DNA of 64,000 bases from Clostridium bowmanii (GCF_018861315.1 NZ_JAHLDL010000013.1:1-64000); one strand, 5' to 3'; positions 45,994-55,600 are shown, counted from the stretch's first letter. Notes: generated from the sequence alone by a model not told the origin. Program-made: numbers and translations.

Positions 45994-47712
45994 TTAAATC
46001 TTGAACTTCAATACCAATTCATTAAGTTTTTGTGCAAGCTCTGCTTGAATTTGAGAGGTTTGTGCTACTTGCTCCATAGCTTTTGTGGTTTCATCAATAT
46101 TAATTTGAATATCTGATGTATGCTCTGCAGAAAGTTGTGAGTTTTGTGCCAGAGTTTGAACTGCCGTACTAATCTGATTTACTGTGGCTTCAACTTCCTC
46201 TGACATCGATGCAATTTCTTCCGACATAGCACTGACAAATTCTCCATCCTCACCATACATCACTCCAGATTTTGAGTATTGTATTAAAATAGGTTTAATA
46301 TTTTCTACAATGAATTTAAGTATATCATTGCTATTTTCAGATAAATTCTTAAATGCATCTTGTACTTTTACTATAGTACCTTGAATGCTATTTACTGTTT
46401 CCGAAGATTTTTCTGCAAGCTTTCTTACTTCATCTGCAACTACTGCAAAACCCTTTCCCTGTTCTCCAGCTCTAGCGGCTTCAATAGCTGCATTTAAGGC
46501 AAGTAAATTGGTTTGTGTTGCTATTGCTGCAATTCCATCAGCCATAATTTTTATTTCCTCTACAACTTTTCCCTCTTCTATAGCTCTTAAAATGCTTTTT
46601 TCTCTTTCTTCATAAATACTATTAGTTTGCTCCAATGAATTTTTAGTATATATTTGAACTTTTCTTGCTTTATCTTTAATTTGAGAAGCATTATCGCCAC
46701 CCTCCATAGCCTTTGAAGATAACTCCTCCATACTTGCATTAACTTCCTCAACGGATGCAGATATTTCCTCTGATGTAGCACTGGCTTCTTGAGCCGAACT
46801 ATTTATTTCCATTGTTGAACTATCTATAATTTCTATCTTAGATGTTATTTCCTCAACCGCAGCAGAAATTTCTTCAGAAGATGCACTCATATCAGAGGAA
46901 TTACTCATTATCTCTTTTATTAGTTCTTTAATATTCTCCTGTGCAGTATTTAACGCAAGACCTGTTTGTCCAAATTCGTCTTTTCTTGTAATACTCATTG
47001 TTCCAGAAAGGTCATAGCTAGATAACCTAACTGCTAGGTCCTTTATTTTATTTAATGGATATATTATATTTTTAGTTAATATGTAAGCCAAAAGAATTAT
47101 AATTAAAAATGCCATTGCTGTATAAATTATAATTGCATTCTTAGCCTTGTTAAATTGAGCTATATTATTTGAATTTACCTGCTGCGCCGATTGATTATTT
47201 ATAGCAATACATTTTTCTGCTTTTTCAAGCATAGAAATTCTTATTACCTCAAGTTCTGAATTGAAAACTTTAACTGCGTCCTCATAGTTATTAGATTTTA
47301 CAAGCTCAATGACTTTAACACCTACTTCTTTATATTTTACTAAATCAGTGTTGAAATCCTCATAAATCTTGTCTTCTTCTATGGATGTTGTAGCTAGATT
47401 GCTATATTCCTTATCATATTTTACATTGTCATTTACTAATTTATCTATATTCTTTAGTTGCTCGTCTAATTTTGATCTATCCCTTTCAAAAACGATTTTA
47501 AGTGTATCCGAGCTAATTCCATTTAGATTTCCTTTGATTTCTTCCAAATCTTTAATGGATACTAAATTATTACTATATATAGCCTTAGAACCCTCATTTA
47601 TTTTGGCTGAACTTACTATCCCCTCTACTCCTATTAAAATTATAAAAATACAGACTACTGAAAATACTGATACAAGTTTTTTCCTTACAGTTAGATTTTT
47701 AAAAAAATTCAC
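45994..47712 (-). CDS. Methyl-accepting chemotaxis protein with four-helix-bundle sensor
   Basis: 572 residues. Helix 1 ([18 protein letters not shown]), an all-helical extracellular part of about 150 residues (4HB_MCP type, [23 protein letters not shown]), helix 2 ([19 protein letters not shown]), HAMP, and a cytoplasmic coiled coil with the tip [38 protein letters not shown]. Start is a GTG at 47712; its GAGGGG site lies inside the tail of an EAL-domain remnant that ends two bases before it. The sensor is ligand-unassigned. This receptor differs in sensor and tip length from the one at 34880. Confidence 0.9.
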   Translation of the reverse strand: MNFFKNLTVRKKLVSVFSVVCIFIILIGVEGIVSSAKINEGSKAIYSNNLVSIKDLEEIKGNLNGISSDTLKIVFERDRSKLDEQLKNIDKLVNDNVKYDKEYSNLATTSIEEDKIYEDFNTDLVKYKEVGVKVIELVKSNNYEDAVKVFNSELEVIRISMLEKAEKCIAINNQSAQQVNSNNIAQFNKAKNAIIIYTAMAFLIIILLAYILTKNIIYPLNKIKDLAVRLSSYDLSGTMSITRKDEFGQTGLALNTAQENIKELIKEIMSNSSDMSASSEEISAAVEEITSKIEIIDSSTMEINSSAQEASATSEEISASVEEVNASMEELSSKAMEGGDNASQIKDKARKVQIYTKNSLEQTNSIYEEREKSILRAIEEGKVVEEIKIMADGIAAIATQTNLLALNAAIEAARAGEQGKGFAVVADEVRKLAEKSSETVNSIQGTIVKVQDAFKNLSENSNDILKFIVENIKPILIQYSKSGVMYGEDGEFVSAMSEEIASMSEEVEATVNQISTAVQTLAQNSQLSAEHTSDIQINIDETTKAMEQVAQTSQIQAELAQKLNELVLKFKI

Positions 47713-47713
47713 G

Positions 47714-47850
47714 TTAACGCTTCCCCTCTGTTTTCATAATATATGCTTCAAGATCATTTATAAAAAGTGGTTTGCTATAATAATAGCCTTGGATTATCAT
47801 ATCTGTATTCTTTTAATTTTTTCAATTGATGCCCCCGTTTCAACCTGTCA
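47714..47850 (-). pseudogene. C-terminal remnant of an EAL (c-di-GMP phosphodiesterase) domain
   Basis: Minus-strand DMIIQGYYYSKPLFINDLEAYI and a stop at 47714 match the EAL domain C-terminus (cQGYYFSKPL). A frame-shifted VET with SIEKIKRIQ just upstream would be the end of the 'AEGVET' helix. The catalytic EAL and other metal residues are gone. The remainder of 47851-48148 is AT-rich with no further coding signal. Confidence 0.6.
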
Positions 47851-48148
47851 TTATTTGAATCATTTACAATTTTACACCATATTTTATTTTAACCTTATTT
47901 ATATCATAATTCAACTTTATTTTGTATTTTTTTTAACAAACTTATAGACGTAATGTCCTTTTTTTCGACAAGTGTATGCTAAATAAATTTTTAATAATTT
48001 TTTGACCCATTCGAATAAGTAATAGATTTTAAAATACTCTTCACTACCACAAGCAGCCCATATTTAGTTTTAATCCAAGAAATGGTGTATACTAATAGAA
48101 TATCTAAAGAAAAACATCGCAATATATTTAGGAGGGGCGAGGATTAAC

Positions 48149-48664
48149 ATGGAAAACGCTTATAAAGAAATTGAAAAAAAACCATTTGAAGGATTTAATG
48201 AGGAGGAAGCAAAACTCTTTGTTGGGAAAAATTCTGATTATTACCTTGATAAATGGAAATCTTCTAAAGCACCTGATAAAAAATCAGGATGGAATTGGGC
48301 TTCATGCCTTTGTGGTACATTTTGGTTAGGATACAGAAAAATGTATTCTATAATTTTGTATTTTCTTTGTGCTTTTATTGTAATTGATGTAACCCAGCTT
48401 TTCATTAAATTCAATTTTAATAGAGGTTTTTCATTGGCTTCTTCAATAGCATTAGGTATTCTAGGAAATACTTTTTATTTTAATTATATGAAGAAGAAAA
48501 TAGCCAAAATTAAAATGAATAATCAATATTCTGAGAATCTTAATCAAGAAATAATAAAAGCCGGCAACGGAAGTTGGGGTGGAGTTGGGATCGCCTTTCT
48601 AATGATGACTGGATATGCCTTTTTAAGTTATGGCATTGAAGTTATTATTACAAGTATTATTTAA
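48149..48664 (+). CDS. DUF2628 membrane protein
   Basis: 171 residues. A soluble N-terminus (EKKPFEGFNEEEAKLFVGKNSDYYLDKW), then GWNWASCLCGTFWLGYRKMY, the DUF2628 motif, with three to four membrane helices and the closing GNTFYFNYMKKKIAKIK and KAGNGSWGGVGIAFLMMTGYAF. Function of the family is unknown. GGAGGGGCGAGG precedes the ATG, and a terminator-like hairpin follows. It is intact, unlike the similar 37721-38065 gene. Confidence 0.8.
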   Translation: MENAYKEIEKKPFEGFNEEEAKLFVGKNSDYYLDKWKSSKAPDKKSGWNWASCLCGTFWLGYRKMYSIILYFLCAFIVIDVTQLFIKFNFNRGFSLASSIALGILGNTFYFNYMKKKIAKIKMNNQYSENLNQEIIKAGNGSWGGVGIAFLMMTGYAFLSYGIEVIITSII

Positions 48665-48729
48665 TTCATCATTAGCATTATCATTTAGAGAGTCATAGAT
48701 TAATAAATTATTATTATCATAATAGATAG

Positions 48730-48757
48730 AGGCAGGGATATTTTCTGCCTTATTTTA
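48730..48757 (+). terminator. Terminator after the DUF2628 gene
   Basis: AGGCAG/CTGCCT stem with a 9-base loop followed by TATTTTAAT. Confidence 0.55.
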
Positions 48758-48888
48758 ATATTATATACATATTTATACTCATTTTCTTACAAATTGTTAC
48801 TTTTTTCATTGTATAGTTTAAAAAAACGAAACTAAAAGTTATTATAATATACATTATACTAAATTAATCATAAAAAAAAATAAATACT

Positions 48889-48917
48889 TTGTCGTTTAGT
48901 GTAATATAGTGTATAAT
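48889..48917 (+). promoter_or_regulatory. Promoter of the 70-residue protein gene
   Basis: TTGTCG (48889-48894), 17-base spacer, TATAAT (48912-48917), about 54 bases before the ATG at 48971. The rest of 48758-48970 shows nothing else. Confidence 0.6.
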
Positions 48918-48970
48918 AAGTGCATAAGTTAAATTTAATGCACTAATTATTTTTTATGGAGATGTGATAT

Positions 48971-49183
48971 ATGAATAACAACAAAGGTGAAAAATTAAGT
49001 ACGATTTTATATAGATATATGAAAGAGAATGAAGATAAAATAATAAATAAAAATGAGCATTATAAAAACGAAAAGAAAATTGACATGGATAATAATTTTA
49101 AAGAAGGATTAAAAGAACATTTTAGAAAATTAGCTTTAAAAAACGAAAATAATATAAAATACAATATAGCTCAATCAATATAA
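48971..49183 (+). CDS. Small charged protein, 70 residues
   Basis: Lys/Glu/Asn-rich and predicted helical, for example GEKLSTILYRYMKENEDKI and FKEGLKEHFRKLALKNENN, with no cysteines or membrane helix. A good promoter, GGAGATG ribosome binding site and a perfect terminator make it a well-delimited unit. No family recognised. The composition would suit a regulatory or structural small protein. Confidence 0.6.
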   Translation: MNNNKGEKLSTILYRYMKENEDKIINKNEHYKNEKKIDMDNNFKEGLKEHFRKLALKNENNIKYNIAQSI

Positions 49184-49201
49184 AATTAATATTCCCCAAA
49201 T

Positions 49202-49239
49202 AAAAAAGTAGTTAAGATATATATCTTAACTACTTTTTT
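49202..49239. terminator. Bidirectional terminator
   Basis: Almost perfect palindrome: AAAAAAGTAGTTAAGATAT paired with ATATCTTAACTACTTTTTT. Serves the convergent genes on both sides. Confidence 0.9.
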
Positions 49240-49252
49240 AATACAATATTTA

Positions 49253-49744
49253 TCAGATTTCCATAAATTCGAATTCATTTCCACTCCATTTTATAAATTT
49301 CTTTAAATCAACAACGGATAAATTCAATGTGGCAGTATTAACATTAGGATGAGAATTAATGAATTCATTTTCCAAAATACTTTTGTCAACAATTAATTTT
49401 ACAGCATTGGTTTCATCATTAATTAACCCAAATATACTAACACCCCCTGGTGTTAATCCTAAATATTTCATTAAACGTTCTTTAGAAGCAAAACCCATAT
49501 TTTTTTCGCCTATTTTTTTCTCAAATTCTTTAATATTCAATGTTTTACTATCTTTTGTAACAATTAGATAATGATGATTGCCTTTATAATTTCTAAGGAA
49601 TAAATTTTTAGTATGTACACCTTTCATATCCCCAGTAAACTCTTCCGCCTCTTCACATGTGAATACAGCTGGATGTTCTCTTTTTTCAAAATTAATGTTC
49701 AATTCTTTAAGGACTTCATATACCTTGTTTTCATTATCTGACAT
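49253..49744 (-). CDS. YbaK/ProX-type aminoacyl-tRNA deacylase
   Basis: 163 residues of the Cys-tRNA(Pro)/prolyl-tRNA editing fold: LKELNINFEKREHPAVFTCEEA, TKNLFLRNYKGNHHYLIVTKDSK, YLGLTPGGVSIFGLINDE and ILENEFINSHPNVNTATLNLS. These free-standing domains hydrolyse mischarged Ala-tRNA(Pro), matching ProX (PrdX) of clostridia. In some clostridia prdX sits with proline reductase genes; none here. GGGGAT precedes the ATG. Confidence 0.87.
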   Translation of the reverse strand: MSDNENKVYEVLKELNINFEKREHPAVFTCEEAEEFTGDMKGVHTKNLFLRNYKGNHHYLIVTKDSKTLNIKEFEKKIGEKNMGFASKERLMKYLGLTPGGVSIFGLINDETNAVKLIVDKSILENEFINSHPNVNTATLNLSVVDLKKFIKWSGNEFEFMEI

Positions 49745-49950
49745 TTCAACATCCCCTACTATATTATTATTTACAGTAAAAATATTTCTTAAACAGTGTT
49801 TTTACTATTTCCTCAAAGGCTAACTCTTTCTAATAAATTGTATCCTTATCTAATTATACAACATATTAATAAAAACAGGAAAAATTCCAGCCATTTTGTA
49901 ATATAATTTAAAGAAAATTGACTTTCATCTATTGTTAATAGCCTATTAAT

Positions 49951-51129
49951 TTAGTATTTATATAGCTTGGGTTTGCTTATAAATCTGTTGATTTTCTCAG
50001 AACCCATCAACATAATTAATATACAGCACAGTAAAAAATACGGAAAAATTGCAATACTACTTTTATAAGCAATAAATCCTAAAAGAGGTGGCATAAACAT
50101 ACTTCCCATGTACGCAAACCCCATTTGTAATCCCATAATAGATTGTGACGCACTCTTTCCAAAACGTTTCGGTGTTTCATGGAGCATACAAGGATAAATT
50201 GGTGCACAACCAAGCCCCAAAAGAATTAATCCAATCATTGAGAAATAAATCGGTAGAGGTAATAACAACGAAATTGCTCCTATAATACAAAGAACTTGTC
50301 CTAGTCTAATTAGTTTTCTATTATTAAATTTCATTGTAAGAAACCCAGATAGTAAGCGTCCTAAGGTAATTCCCGCATAAAATAGAGAAATCCATCTTGC
50401 AGCCTCGCCAGCAGATAACCCTTTATAGTTCACTAGATAACTGCTTCCCCATAATCCTGCTGTACTTTCTGTGGCACAGTAAAATACAAAAGAAACCAAG
50501 GCCAATTTAACACCAGGCAATTTTAAAGCACTGATATTATCATTACTTTTCTCATTTTCATCAGTTTTATCACATTTTATTTCAATCTTGTTCCATAATG
50601 ATAATGTTATAAAAAGCACAACTACCAAACAAATCTGGATTATAAAAATTGTAAAGTATCCTTTTTTCCACTGATTGTTTTTTGATATATATAAAGACAT
50701 AATAACTGGACCTAAAGTTGCACCAATTCCCCAAAAACAATGAAGCCAGCTCATATGTTTAGACTTATAATGTAATGCTACAAAATTATTTAATGCTGCA
50801 TCAACTGACCCACCACCAAGTCCTAAGGGTATAGCCATTAAACATAACCATATAAAAGAATTCGAAACTGAGAAGCCAAATAAAGCAAGAGCCGTCATGG
50901 TTACACTAATAAATGTCACTTTTCCTGTTCCAAAGTGTTTGATTAATTTACCGCTGAGTAAACTTGAAATAATTGTTCCTCCAGAAATAATCATGAATAT
51001 TATTCCGGCACTAGACAATCCTACAGATAAATCAGTCTGCATAGCAGGCCATGCGGAGCCTAATATTGAATCAGGTAACCCCAGGCTAATAAATGCCAAA
51101 TAAATAATAATCAAAAGTAATGTTAACAT
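49951..51129 (-). CDS. MFS transporter, FucP/YfkF-like
   Basis: 392 residues, about 12 helices: LGLPDSILGSAWPAMQTDLSV at the start and GTIISSLLSGKLIKHFGTGKV (motif A variant). GLGGGSVDAALNNFVALHY with the helix-4 glycine run and SWLHCFWGIGATLGP are typical of the bacterial sugar/unknown-substrate MFS branch. Substrate not predictable. GGGGGT precedes ATG 51129. Single gene; it is convergent with nothing and follows the amidase gene by about 100 bases on the same strand. Confidence 0.82.
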   Translation of the reverse strand: MLTLLLIIIYLAFISLGLPDSILGSAWPAMQTDLSVGLSSAGIIFMIISGGTIISSLLSGKLIKHFGTGKVTFISVTMTALALFGFSVSNSFIWLCLMAIPLGLGGGSVDAALNNFVALHYKSKHMSWLHCFWGIGATLGPVIMSLYISKNNQWKKGYFTIFIIQICLVVVLFITLSLWNKIEIKCDKTDENEKSNDNISALKLPGVKLALVSFVFYCATESTAGLWGSSYLVNYKGLSAGEAARWISLFYAGITLGRLLSGFLTMKFNNRKLIRLGQVLCIIGAISLLLPLPIYFSMIGLILLGLGCAPIYPCMLHETPKRFGKSASQSIMGLQMGFAYMGSMFMPPLLGFIAYKSSIAIFPYFLLCCILIMLMGSEKINRFISKPKLYKY

Positions 51130-51201
51130 AATACCCCCATTTTCAGTTTCTCACTGAATAAATTCATATATTTATTTTACAACTTGGGTTATTCACATAT
51201 A

Positions 51202-51230
51202 ATAAAGGCAGGGAATATCCCTGCCTTTAT
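51202..51230. terminator. Terminator, near-perfect palindrome
   Basis: AAAGGCAGGGA/TCCCTGCCTTT with a 3-base loop and flanking A/T runs, immediately after the amidase-domain gene. Confidence 0.85.
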
Positions 51231-51739
51231 TATATTATAATTTTAAGAAAATGCATTTTTTTATAATCATAGTCCTTTTTGTAAGTCTCATTAAGTTGAT
51301 CATATGTGTGTTGTGATATACGAGGTTCTCTACTCCCAGAAGTTTCAATAAATGAAGTTATTATTGCAGCATGAAAAATAGTATTATGGTGGTTCTCATA
51401 AAATATCAAATCCCCAATTTCAAGCTTTGCTATATCCTCCACTTCTAAACCTTTAATCACATTTCTATTTATCCTTTGATTTACTTTTAAATACCAATAT
51501 AAGGAGTGAGCAACAGTCCAACAGACTGAACCTTTATTCTGTTTTATGTCATACCACCATGGTCTAATAATATTGTAATCCATGGGTGCTCCCCCTGAAT
51601 TTAAGCATTGGGAAACAAAATTAGTACAATCCCCACCGTCTTCATTTATAACTGAAAGATATTTATATTTTTTATTTGGCTCAAGGGCATATTTTATAGC
51701 ATAATCCGCAGCTTCTATTCTATTATATTTATTTAGCAT
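51230..51739 (-). CDS. Amidase_6 domain protein
   Basis: 169 residues without signal peptide or anchor. RIEAADYAIKYALEPNKKY, then catalytic Cys in GGDCTNFVSQCLNSGGAPM, a YDIKQNKGSVCWTVAHSLYWYL centre, and HAAIITSF with the active His. This is the putative amidase domain also found in clostridial wall hydrolases and in spore-associated proteins. Lack of a signal suggests an intracellular or forespore role; exactly which amide bond is cut is unknown. GAGGAG precedes the ATG. Confidence 0.8.
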   Translation of the reverse strand: MLNKYNRIEAADYAIKYALEPNKKYKYLSVINEDGGDCTNFVSQCLNSGGAPMDYNIIRPWWYDIKQNKGSVCWTVAHSLYWYLKVNQRINRNVIKGLEVEDIAKLEIGDLIFYENHHNTIFHAAIITSFIETSGSREPRISQHTYDQLNETYKKDYDYKKMHFLKIII

Positions 51740-51816
51740 AATTTACTCCTCAAAAATTTTTATTAAAATATATTATGCTAATCATATAGATTGTTTCCAG
51801 TTAATTTAAAATAAAT

Positions 51817-53007
51817 TTAACTTTTTATTTTCTTTGGAACTATGATTTCACCAGATTTCTCTAGTGCAATCTTTGCAGCAACTGGTCCTATTATTGAGTA
51901 TATAAATGTAGAACATAGTATAATAACACGGATTTGTGCTGCATATTCTGGTATGAGATTACCGGCTACTACAATTAATCCTAAAGCAACACCTGCTTGA
52001 GGCATAAGTGTAGGTCCTAAATATTTGCATATTTTCTCCTCTTGTTTAGTAATCTTTCCACCAAGCCAAGCCCCTAGCATTTTACCAATAACACGCACAA
52101 CAACATATAAAAGTCCAATAACTCCTATTCCGCTAAGTGCAGAAATTTCAAACCCAGCTCCAGAAACAACAAAAAATATCATGAAAATTGGCGGGGAAAA
52201 GGAATCCGTAATTTTAATAACACTCTCAATATCTTCATAGATATTAACAAGCACACCACCAAGTGCCATACAAGCTAGCAAAGGCGAACCATTAACTGAT
52301 TCTGCTACCCAGTAGGTGATTAAGATAAATGCAAAAATAATACAAAGTCTATTTGATGATTTTTTAAACCATCGAAATATTAACTTCATGAGGATACTCC
52401 CTACTCCACCCAAAATAAAGGATATCACTATTGAATATATGGGAGTTAATATTGATATGAAAATATTAGTATTTAGACTAGATGACATCATTTCTACTAT
52501 AGTAGTTGCAAATCCAAATCCTATAAGTGCAACCGCATCATCAATGGCAACAACACTCATAAGCATTGATGTTAACGATCCTTTAGCCTTATATTGATTT
52601 ATAACCATTATAGTTTGAGCTGGCGCAGTAGCTGCTGCAATTGCTCCTAATAAAATTGAAAGTTTTGCATCAAAACCAAAAATAATTAAAGTTCCAGTTA
52701 CCAATATAATCGCTCCAAAAGACTCTGTTATAGCTATTATCACAGGAGAAATTCCAACTTTTTTGAAATATGCTAAATTGAATTCGCTTCCGATTGAAAA
52801 CGCAATAAAACCCAATGCTATAGAAGATATAACAGAAAAACTGTTAACCATATTAACGGGAAGAAAGTTAAAAAAGGATGGGCCTAATAAAAGTCCAGCA
52901 ATCAGATAACCAGTTACATTGGGAAGTTTAACAAATTTAGCAAGTCTACCAAAACCTATTCCGGCAAACAGCATTATAGCAACTTCAATAATTATCTTAC
53001 TCTCCAA
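51817..53007 (-). CDS. CPA2/Kef-type cation:proton antiporter, membrane domain only
   Basis: About 396 residues and 11-12 helices: LFAGIGFGRLAKFVKLPNVTGYLIAGLLLGPS, SIALGFIAFSIGSEF, GAIAAATAPAQTIMVI, AIDDAVALIGFG (ion-binding Asp-Asp region) and TLMPQAGVALGLIVVAG. It ends after the membrane domain, with no RCK/TrkA-N domain. The most likely start is TTG 53007 (GGGACTTAGG upstream), overlapping the stop of the PII-like gene; the next Met is 33 bases in. It is presumably controlled by that small protein. Substrate probably Na+ or K+ against H+. Confidence 0.82.
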   Translation of the reverse strand: MESKIIIEVAIMLFAGIGFGRLAKFVKLPNVTGYLIAGLLLGPSFFNFLPVNMVNSFSVISSIALGFIAFSIGSEFNLAYFKKVGISPVIIAITESFGAIILVTGTLIIFGFDAKLSILLGAIAAATAPAQTIMVINQYKAKGSLTSMLMSVVAIDDAVALIGFGFATTIVEMMSSSLNTNIFISILTPIYSIVISFILGGVGSILMKLIFRWFKKSSNRLCIIFAFILITYWVAESVNGSPLLACMALGGVLVNIYEDIESVIKITDSFSPPIFMIFFVVSGAGFEISALSGIGVIGLLYVVVRVIGKMLGAWLGGKITKQEEKICKYLGPTLMPQAGVALGLIVVAGNLIPEYAAQIRVIILCSTFIYSIIGPVAAKIALEKSGEIIVPKKIKS

Positions 53008-53350
53008 TTTTCCTAAGTCCCTTCGTAAAATCAATTGGCACACTAAAAACTACACCAGTATTCTCTTGTGAAAGGTCTCCAACAACAGACTCAATAGCAA
53101 TGACAGCTTCAGGAATCTTCCGTTCCTGAATAACAGCAAATATTACCTTGCTTTTTTCTCTTTCAGGGTTTAAAAATGCTCTAAGAGATCCTAAAAAAGG
53201 GATTTCACCTTCATCATGCTCTTCACTTAATAATCTAGCCATACCCATGCTGTCCAAAACAGTTGCTCCACTGATGTCAATCCTGGCAAGCTCAGTTAAG
53301 ACTGCATCTAATTTTTCTGTTTTATTTAATATAAAGAAAAATAGTTTCAT
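52997..53350 (-). CDS. PII-like small regulatory protein
   Basis: 117 residues resembling the PII fold: opens MKLFFFILNKTEKLDAVLTELARIDISG as GlnB does (ferredoxin-like strand, then helix), with a variable loop GMARLLSEEHDEGEIPFLGS in the T-loop position. KSKVIFAVIQERKIPEAVIAI follows, and TGVVFSVPIDFTKGLRKIG sits where PII has 'TGKIFVLPVEDAIRIRTG'. No uridylylated Tyr is present. It overlaps the antiporter start by 11 bases. A nucleotide-binding regulator of that antiporter is the natural inference. AGGA precedes ATG 53350. Confidence 0.7.
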   Translation of the reverse strand: MKLFFFILNKTEKLDAVLTELARIDISGATVLDSMGMARLLSEEHDEGEIPFLGSLRAFLNPEREKSKVIFAVIQERKIPEAVIAIESVVGDLSQENTGVVFSVPIDFTKGLRKIGE

Positions 53351-53644
53351 ATTTCCTGGTTTCTTAAACCTAAACATATCTGAATATTTAAGTTTAGAAA
53401 CCAGTATTCACCTCACCTTCTATTTTTTGTATTTATGAAAGCCGTATACTATTTGGTCTTGTTAGCTCGTTCTAATTTTACTTAATACAATAAGTATATT
53501 CCTTTTATTGTTATTTTACAAATTCATGTCGATTTTACTCGATATAGTTATTTGTAATCCTTTATATTCTTAAATACTTTTTAATCACAATCTATTATCT
53601 GATGCACATAAATTATTTCTCTTCGCAAAAATGATCATTTTATT

Positions 53645-54487
53645 TTATTTTATTTTATGCTGTTTAGGTATTTTTCCTTCACAAGGTACACCTATCTGAC
53701 ATTTTCCACAACCATATCTAGGTTTATACTTTTCAGCTGTTTGATCTAAAAATTTAGAACATATCATGTGATTTTTACCGTCTTCTATGGAAATTGCGTT
53801 AACTGGGCATTTTTTTACACATGCACCACACATTGAACAATATTCATAGATGTTTTCGTACTCTCTTTTATCCGGTGGCAAATATAATTCTGTAATAATA
53901 CTACCAAATCTTCCGGCTACACCTTTTGCTGTTATAAGACCTTTCGATAGCCCAAATGTTCCAAGTCCACATACAAAGGCCGCATGTCTTTCGGACCAAT
54001 TGCTAGTAAACGATGCTTCGGGATGTACTAAGCCACCCTTTAATGCAGTTTTTGCCCAGAACCTTTCCTCTAAGGCAGGAACTAGACTATTATATCCAGC
54101 ATTTATCAACTCTGCTTTCAGGTATTTACATAACTTATTTATAAAGGCTTGTCCTTCAATACGTCCATGCAACCATTCTTCAGAAGGCCATGCACTATCC
54201 CTTCCATTTCCCCTTTTTACTGCTTCACTAAAGGGTAAAAAAAATGAGATAACAGTCTTTGATTGAGGTAACCATTCTCTAGGTAGCAAAAAGTGTTCTC
54301 CAATTACAGACGGCTTTTTAAATAATGTAAAACACTCATCCTCTGAAGAAGCATATCCAAAAATCGGAGCTTCAAAAATCTTCATTCCCACAACGTTTTC
54401 AGAAATAGCTATTTCTTTTATTATATAATTTTCTTTCGACCTGTAAACAAACTCTGATGCTATTTTAAGTAGGTTCTCTTTGTTCAT
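53645..54487 (-). CDS. 4Fe-4S protein related to epoxyqueuosine reductase
   Basis: 280 residues. The N-terminal part carries NVVGMKIFEAPIFGYASSEDE, the central AFVCGLGTFGLSKGLIT resembles QueG-type reductases, and YCSMCGACVKKCPVNAISIEDG is a classical CxxCxxCxxxCP cluster. YGCGKCQIGVPCE adds further cysteines. Family members without the HEAT repeats are annotated as epoxyqueuosine reductase-like, and their substrate is often not queuosine. GGAGGGG precedes the ATG. Single gene. Confidence 0.78.
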   Translation of the reverse strand: MNKENLLKIASEFVYRSKENYIIKEIAISENVVGMKIFEAPIFGYASSEDECFTLFKKPSVIGEHFLLPREWLPQSKTVISFFLPFSEAVKRGNGRDSAWPSEEWLHGRIEGQAFINKLCKYLKAELINAGYNSLVPALEERFWAKTALKGGLVHPEASFTSNWSERHAAFVCGLGTFGLSKGLITAKGVAGRFGSIITELYLPPDKREYENIYEYCSMCGACVKKCPVNAISIEDGKNHMICSKFLDQTAEKYKPRYGCGKCQIGVPCEGKIPKQHKIK

Positions 54488-54555
54488 GTCATAACCCCTC
54501 CATCTTATCTAAAATATAATATTTTCTTATAATATAAATATAACATATATTTGTG

Positions 54556-54789
54556 TTAATAGTTTACATGGAATATACAGTTTAAGTTTTTCACTGTTTT
54601 TTCTACTACTGGTGTAAATAATAACTCTTCACGTGAATCAATATTTGATTGCTTATAGATTTTCAACTTTTTGAAAAATAAAATCACAATGAATAAGAAT
54701 AAGACGAAGATATATACACATACTAAATAAAAATGTGGTGCTATTACTCTTTCATAGTTTTTAGAAGGTGCTATTAAATATTAGCCTGA
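54556..54789 (-). pseudogene. Open frame without start, possible membrane-protein fragment
   Basis: 77 sense codons between stops: YLIAPSKNYERVIAPHFYLVC, then one strong membrane helix (IFVLFLFIVILFF) and a charged tail. No start codon or ribosome binding site at its beginning. It fills most of an otherwise empty 315-base gap. Probably the tail of a lost gene. Confidence 0.25.
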
Positions 54790-54802
54790 AAGGTGAGATA
54801 AT

Positions 54803-54943
54803 ATGAGCAATAAATTAACTGTAACCAAAAATAAAATGGCTTCATTAGGTATAAAGAAAAACGAACAAAATGATTACGAATATATTGATCCTGAAGATAA
54901 GAACAAATCTAAATATAAGTCAGTTAGAAAGGAGATTAAATAG
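54803..54943 (+). CDS. Small lysine-rich protein, 46 residues
   Basis: Starts MSNKLTVTKNKMASLGIKKN, then DYEYIDPEDKNKSKYKSV and KEIK. Hydrophilic, no motif. GGTGAGATAAT precedes the ATG and a hairpin (54962-54988) follows. The stop is followed directly by a near-repeat of the last codons (GGAGATTAAATAG, then GGAGATTAAATAA), a small tandem duplication. Confidence 0.5.
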   Translation: MSNKLTVTKNKMASLGIKKNEQNDYEYIDPEDKNKSKYKSVRKEIK

Positions 54944-54961
54944 GAGATTAAATAAAAAATA

Positions 54962-54988
54962 GACAGCATTCATATCATGAATGCTGTC
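54962..54988. terminator. Bidirectional terminator
   Basis: Perfect 10-bp stem GACAGCATTC/GAATGCTGTC with TATTTTTTATTT on the minus side, serving the coat-like gene. Confidence 0.75.
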
Positions 54989-55012
54989 CTCAATTTAACT
55001 CTATATTATTAC

Positions 55013-55600
55013 TTAATATCCACCACCGTGTCTTCTTCCTAGTAATTCTCTAATAAGCAGTATTTTGATTAAATCCTGATTTCCCCGTCTTCTATTGAAG
55101 TGTCGTCTTTGTCTCTTATATTCATCATCATTTAGATTATCGTCATCTTCATCATCCCTATAATGTTTTTCATAATTGTCACACATTTCTTTGCAAATAT
55201 GATCAATTTCATTCTTACTAGGGCAATACATAGTACCATACATGGTGACCATCATGTCACAATGATGCTTTACAATTGGTTGTATCCTAATATAAATCTT
55301 AGGATATAGCATTTTCAAATCTTCATCTTCTTCATCAAGCATATGCATATGCTTCATTGGCATATTCTGTTCAGTAGAATAATTCCCTTTATAACGGTAT
55401 TTATTGTCTTGACCTTTAATGGTTTGCATATTCCACATTAGAGGATAAAATGGTACCATTTGATAATATTGAGGTGAATTAAGTGTCTGTTGTCTATAAT
55501 AGGGCATATTTATAAAAAGTTCCTCATATTCATCAAGCTCATTGCAACTGTCAGTATTATTTTTTTCATTATATTCTTCGGAATCTTGCCTATAGTACAT
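55013..55600 (-). CDS. Spore-coat-like hypothetical protein, 195 residues
   Basis: Tyr/Gln/Met/Asp-rich, without signal or membrane segment: SPQYYQMVPFYPLMWNM, then a conserved-looking core YPKIYIRIQPIVKHHCDMMVTMYGTMYCPS, an acidic stretch (DDEDDDNLNDDE) and a C-terminal basic, Gly-rich tail (RRHFNRRRGN, RRHGGGY). The core with paired His/Cys and 'YGxMYCPS' resembles clostridial proteins found in spores, as I recall. Coat or spore association is a moderate inference. GGAGGC precedes the ATG. Confidence 0.55.
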   Translation of the reverse strand: MYYRQDSEEYNEKNNTDSCNELDEYEELFINMPYYRQQTLNSPQYYQMVPFYPLMWNMQTIKGQDNKYRYKGNYSTEQNMPMKHMHMLDEEDEDLKMLYPKIYIRIQPIVKHHCDMMVTMYGTMYCPSKNEIDHICKEMCDNYEKHYRDDEDDDNLNDDEYKRQRRHFNRRRGNQDLIKILLIRELLGRRHGGGY

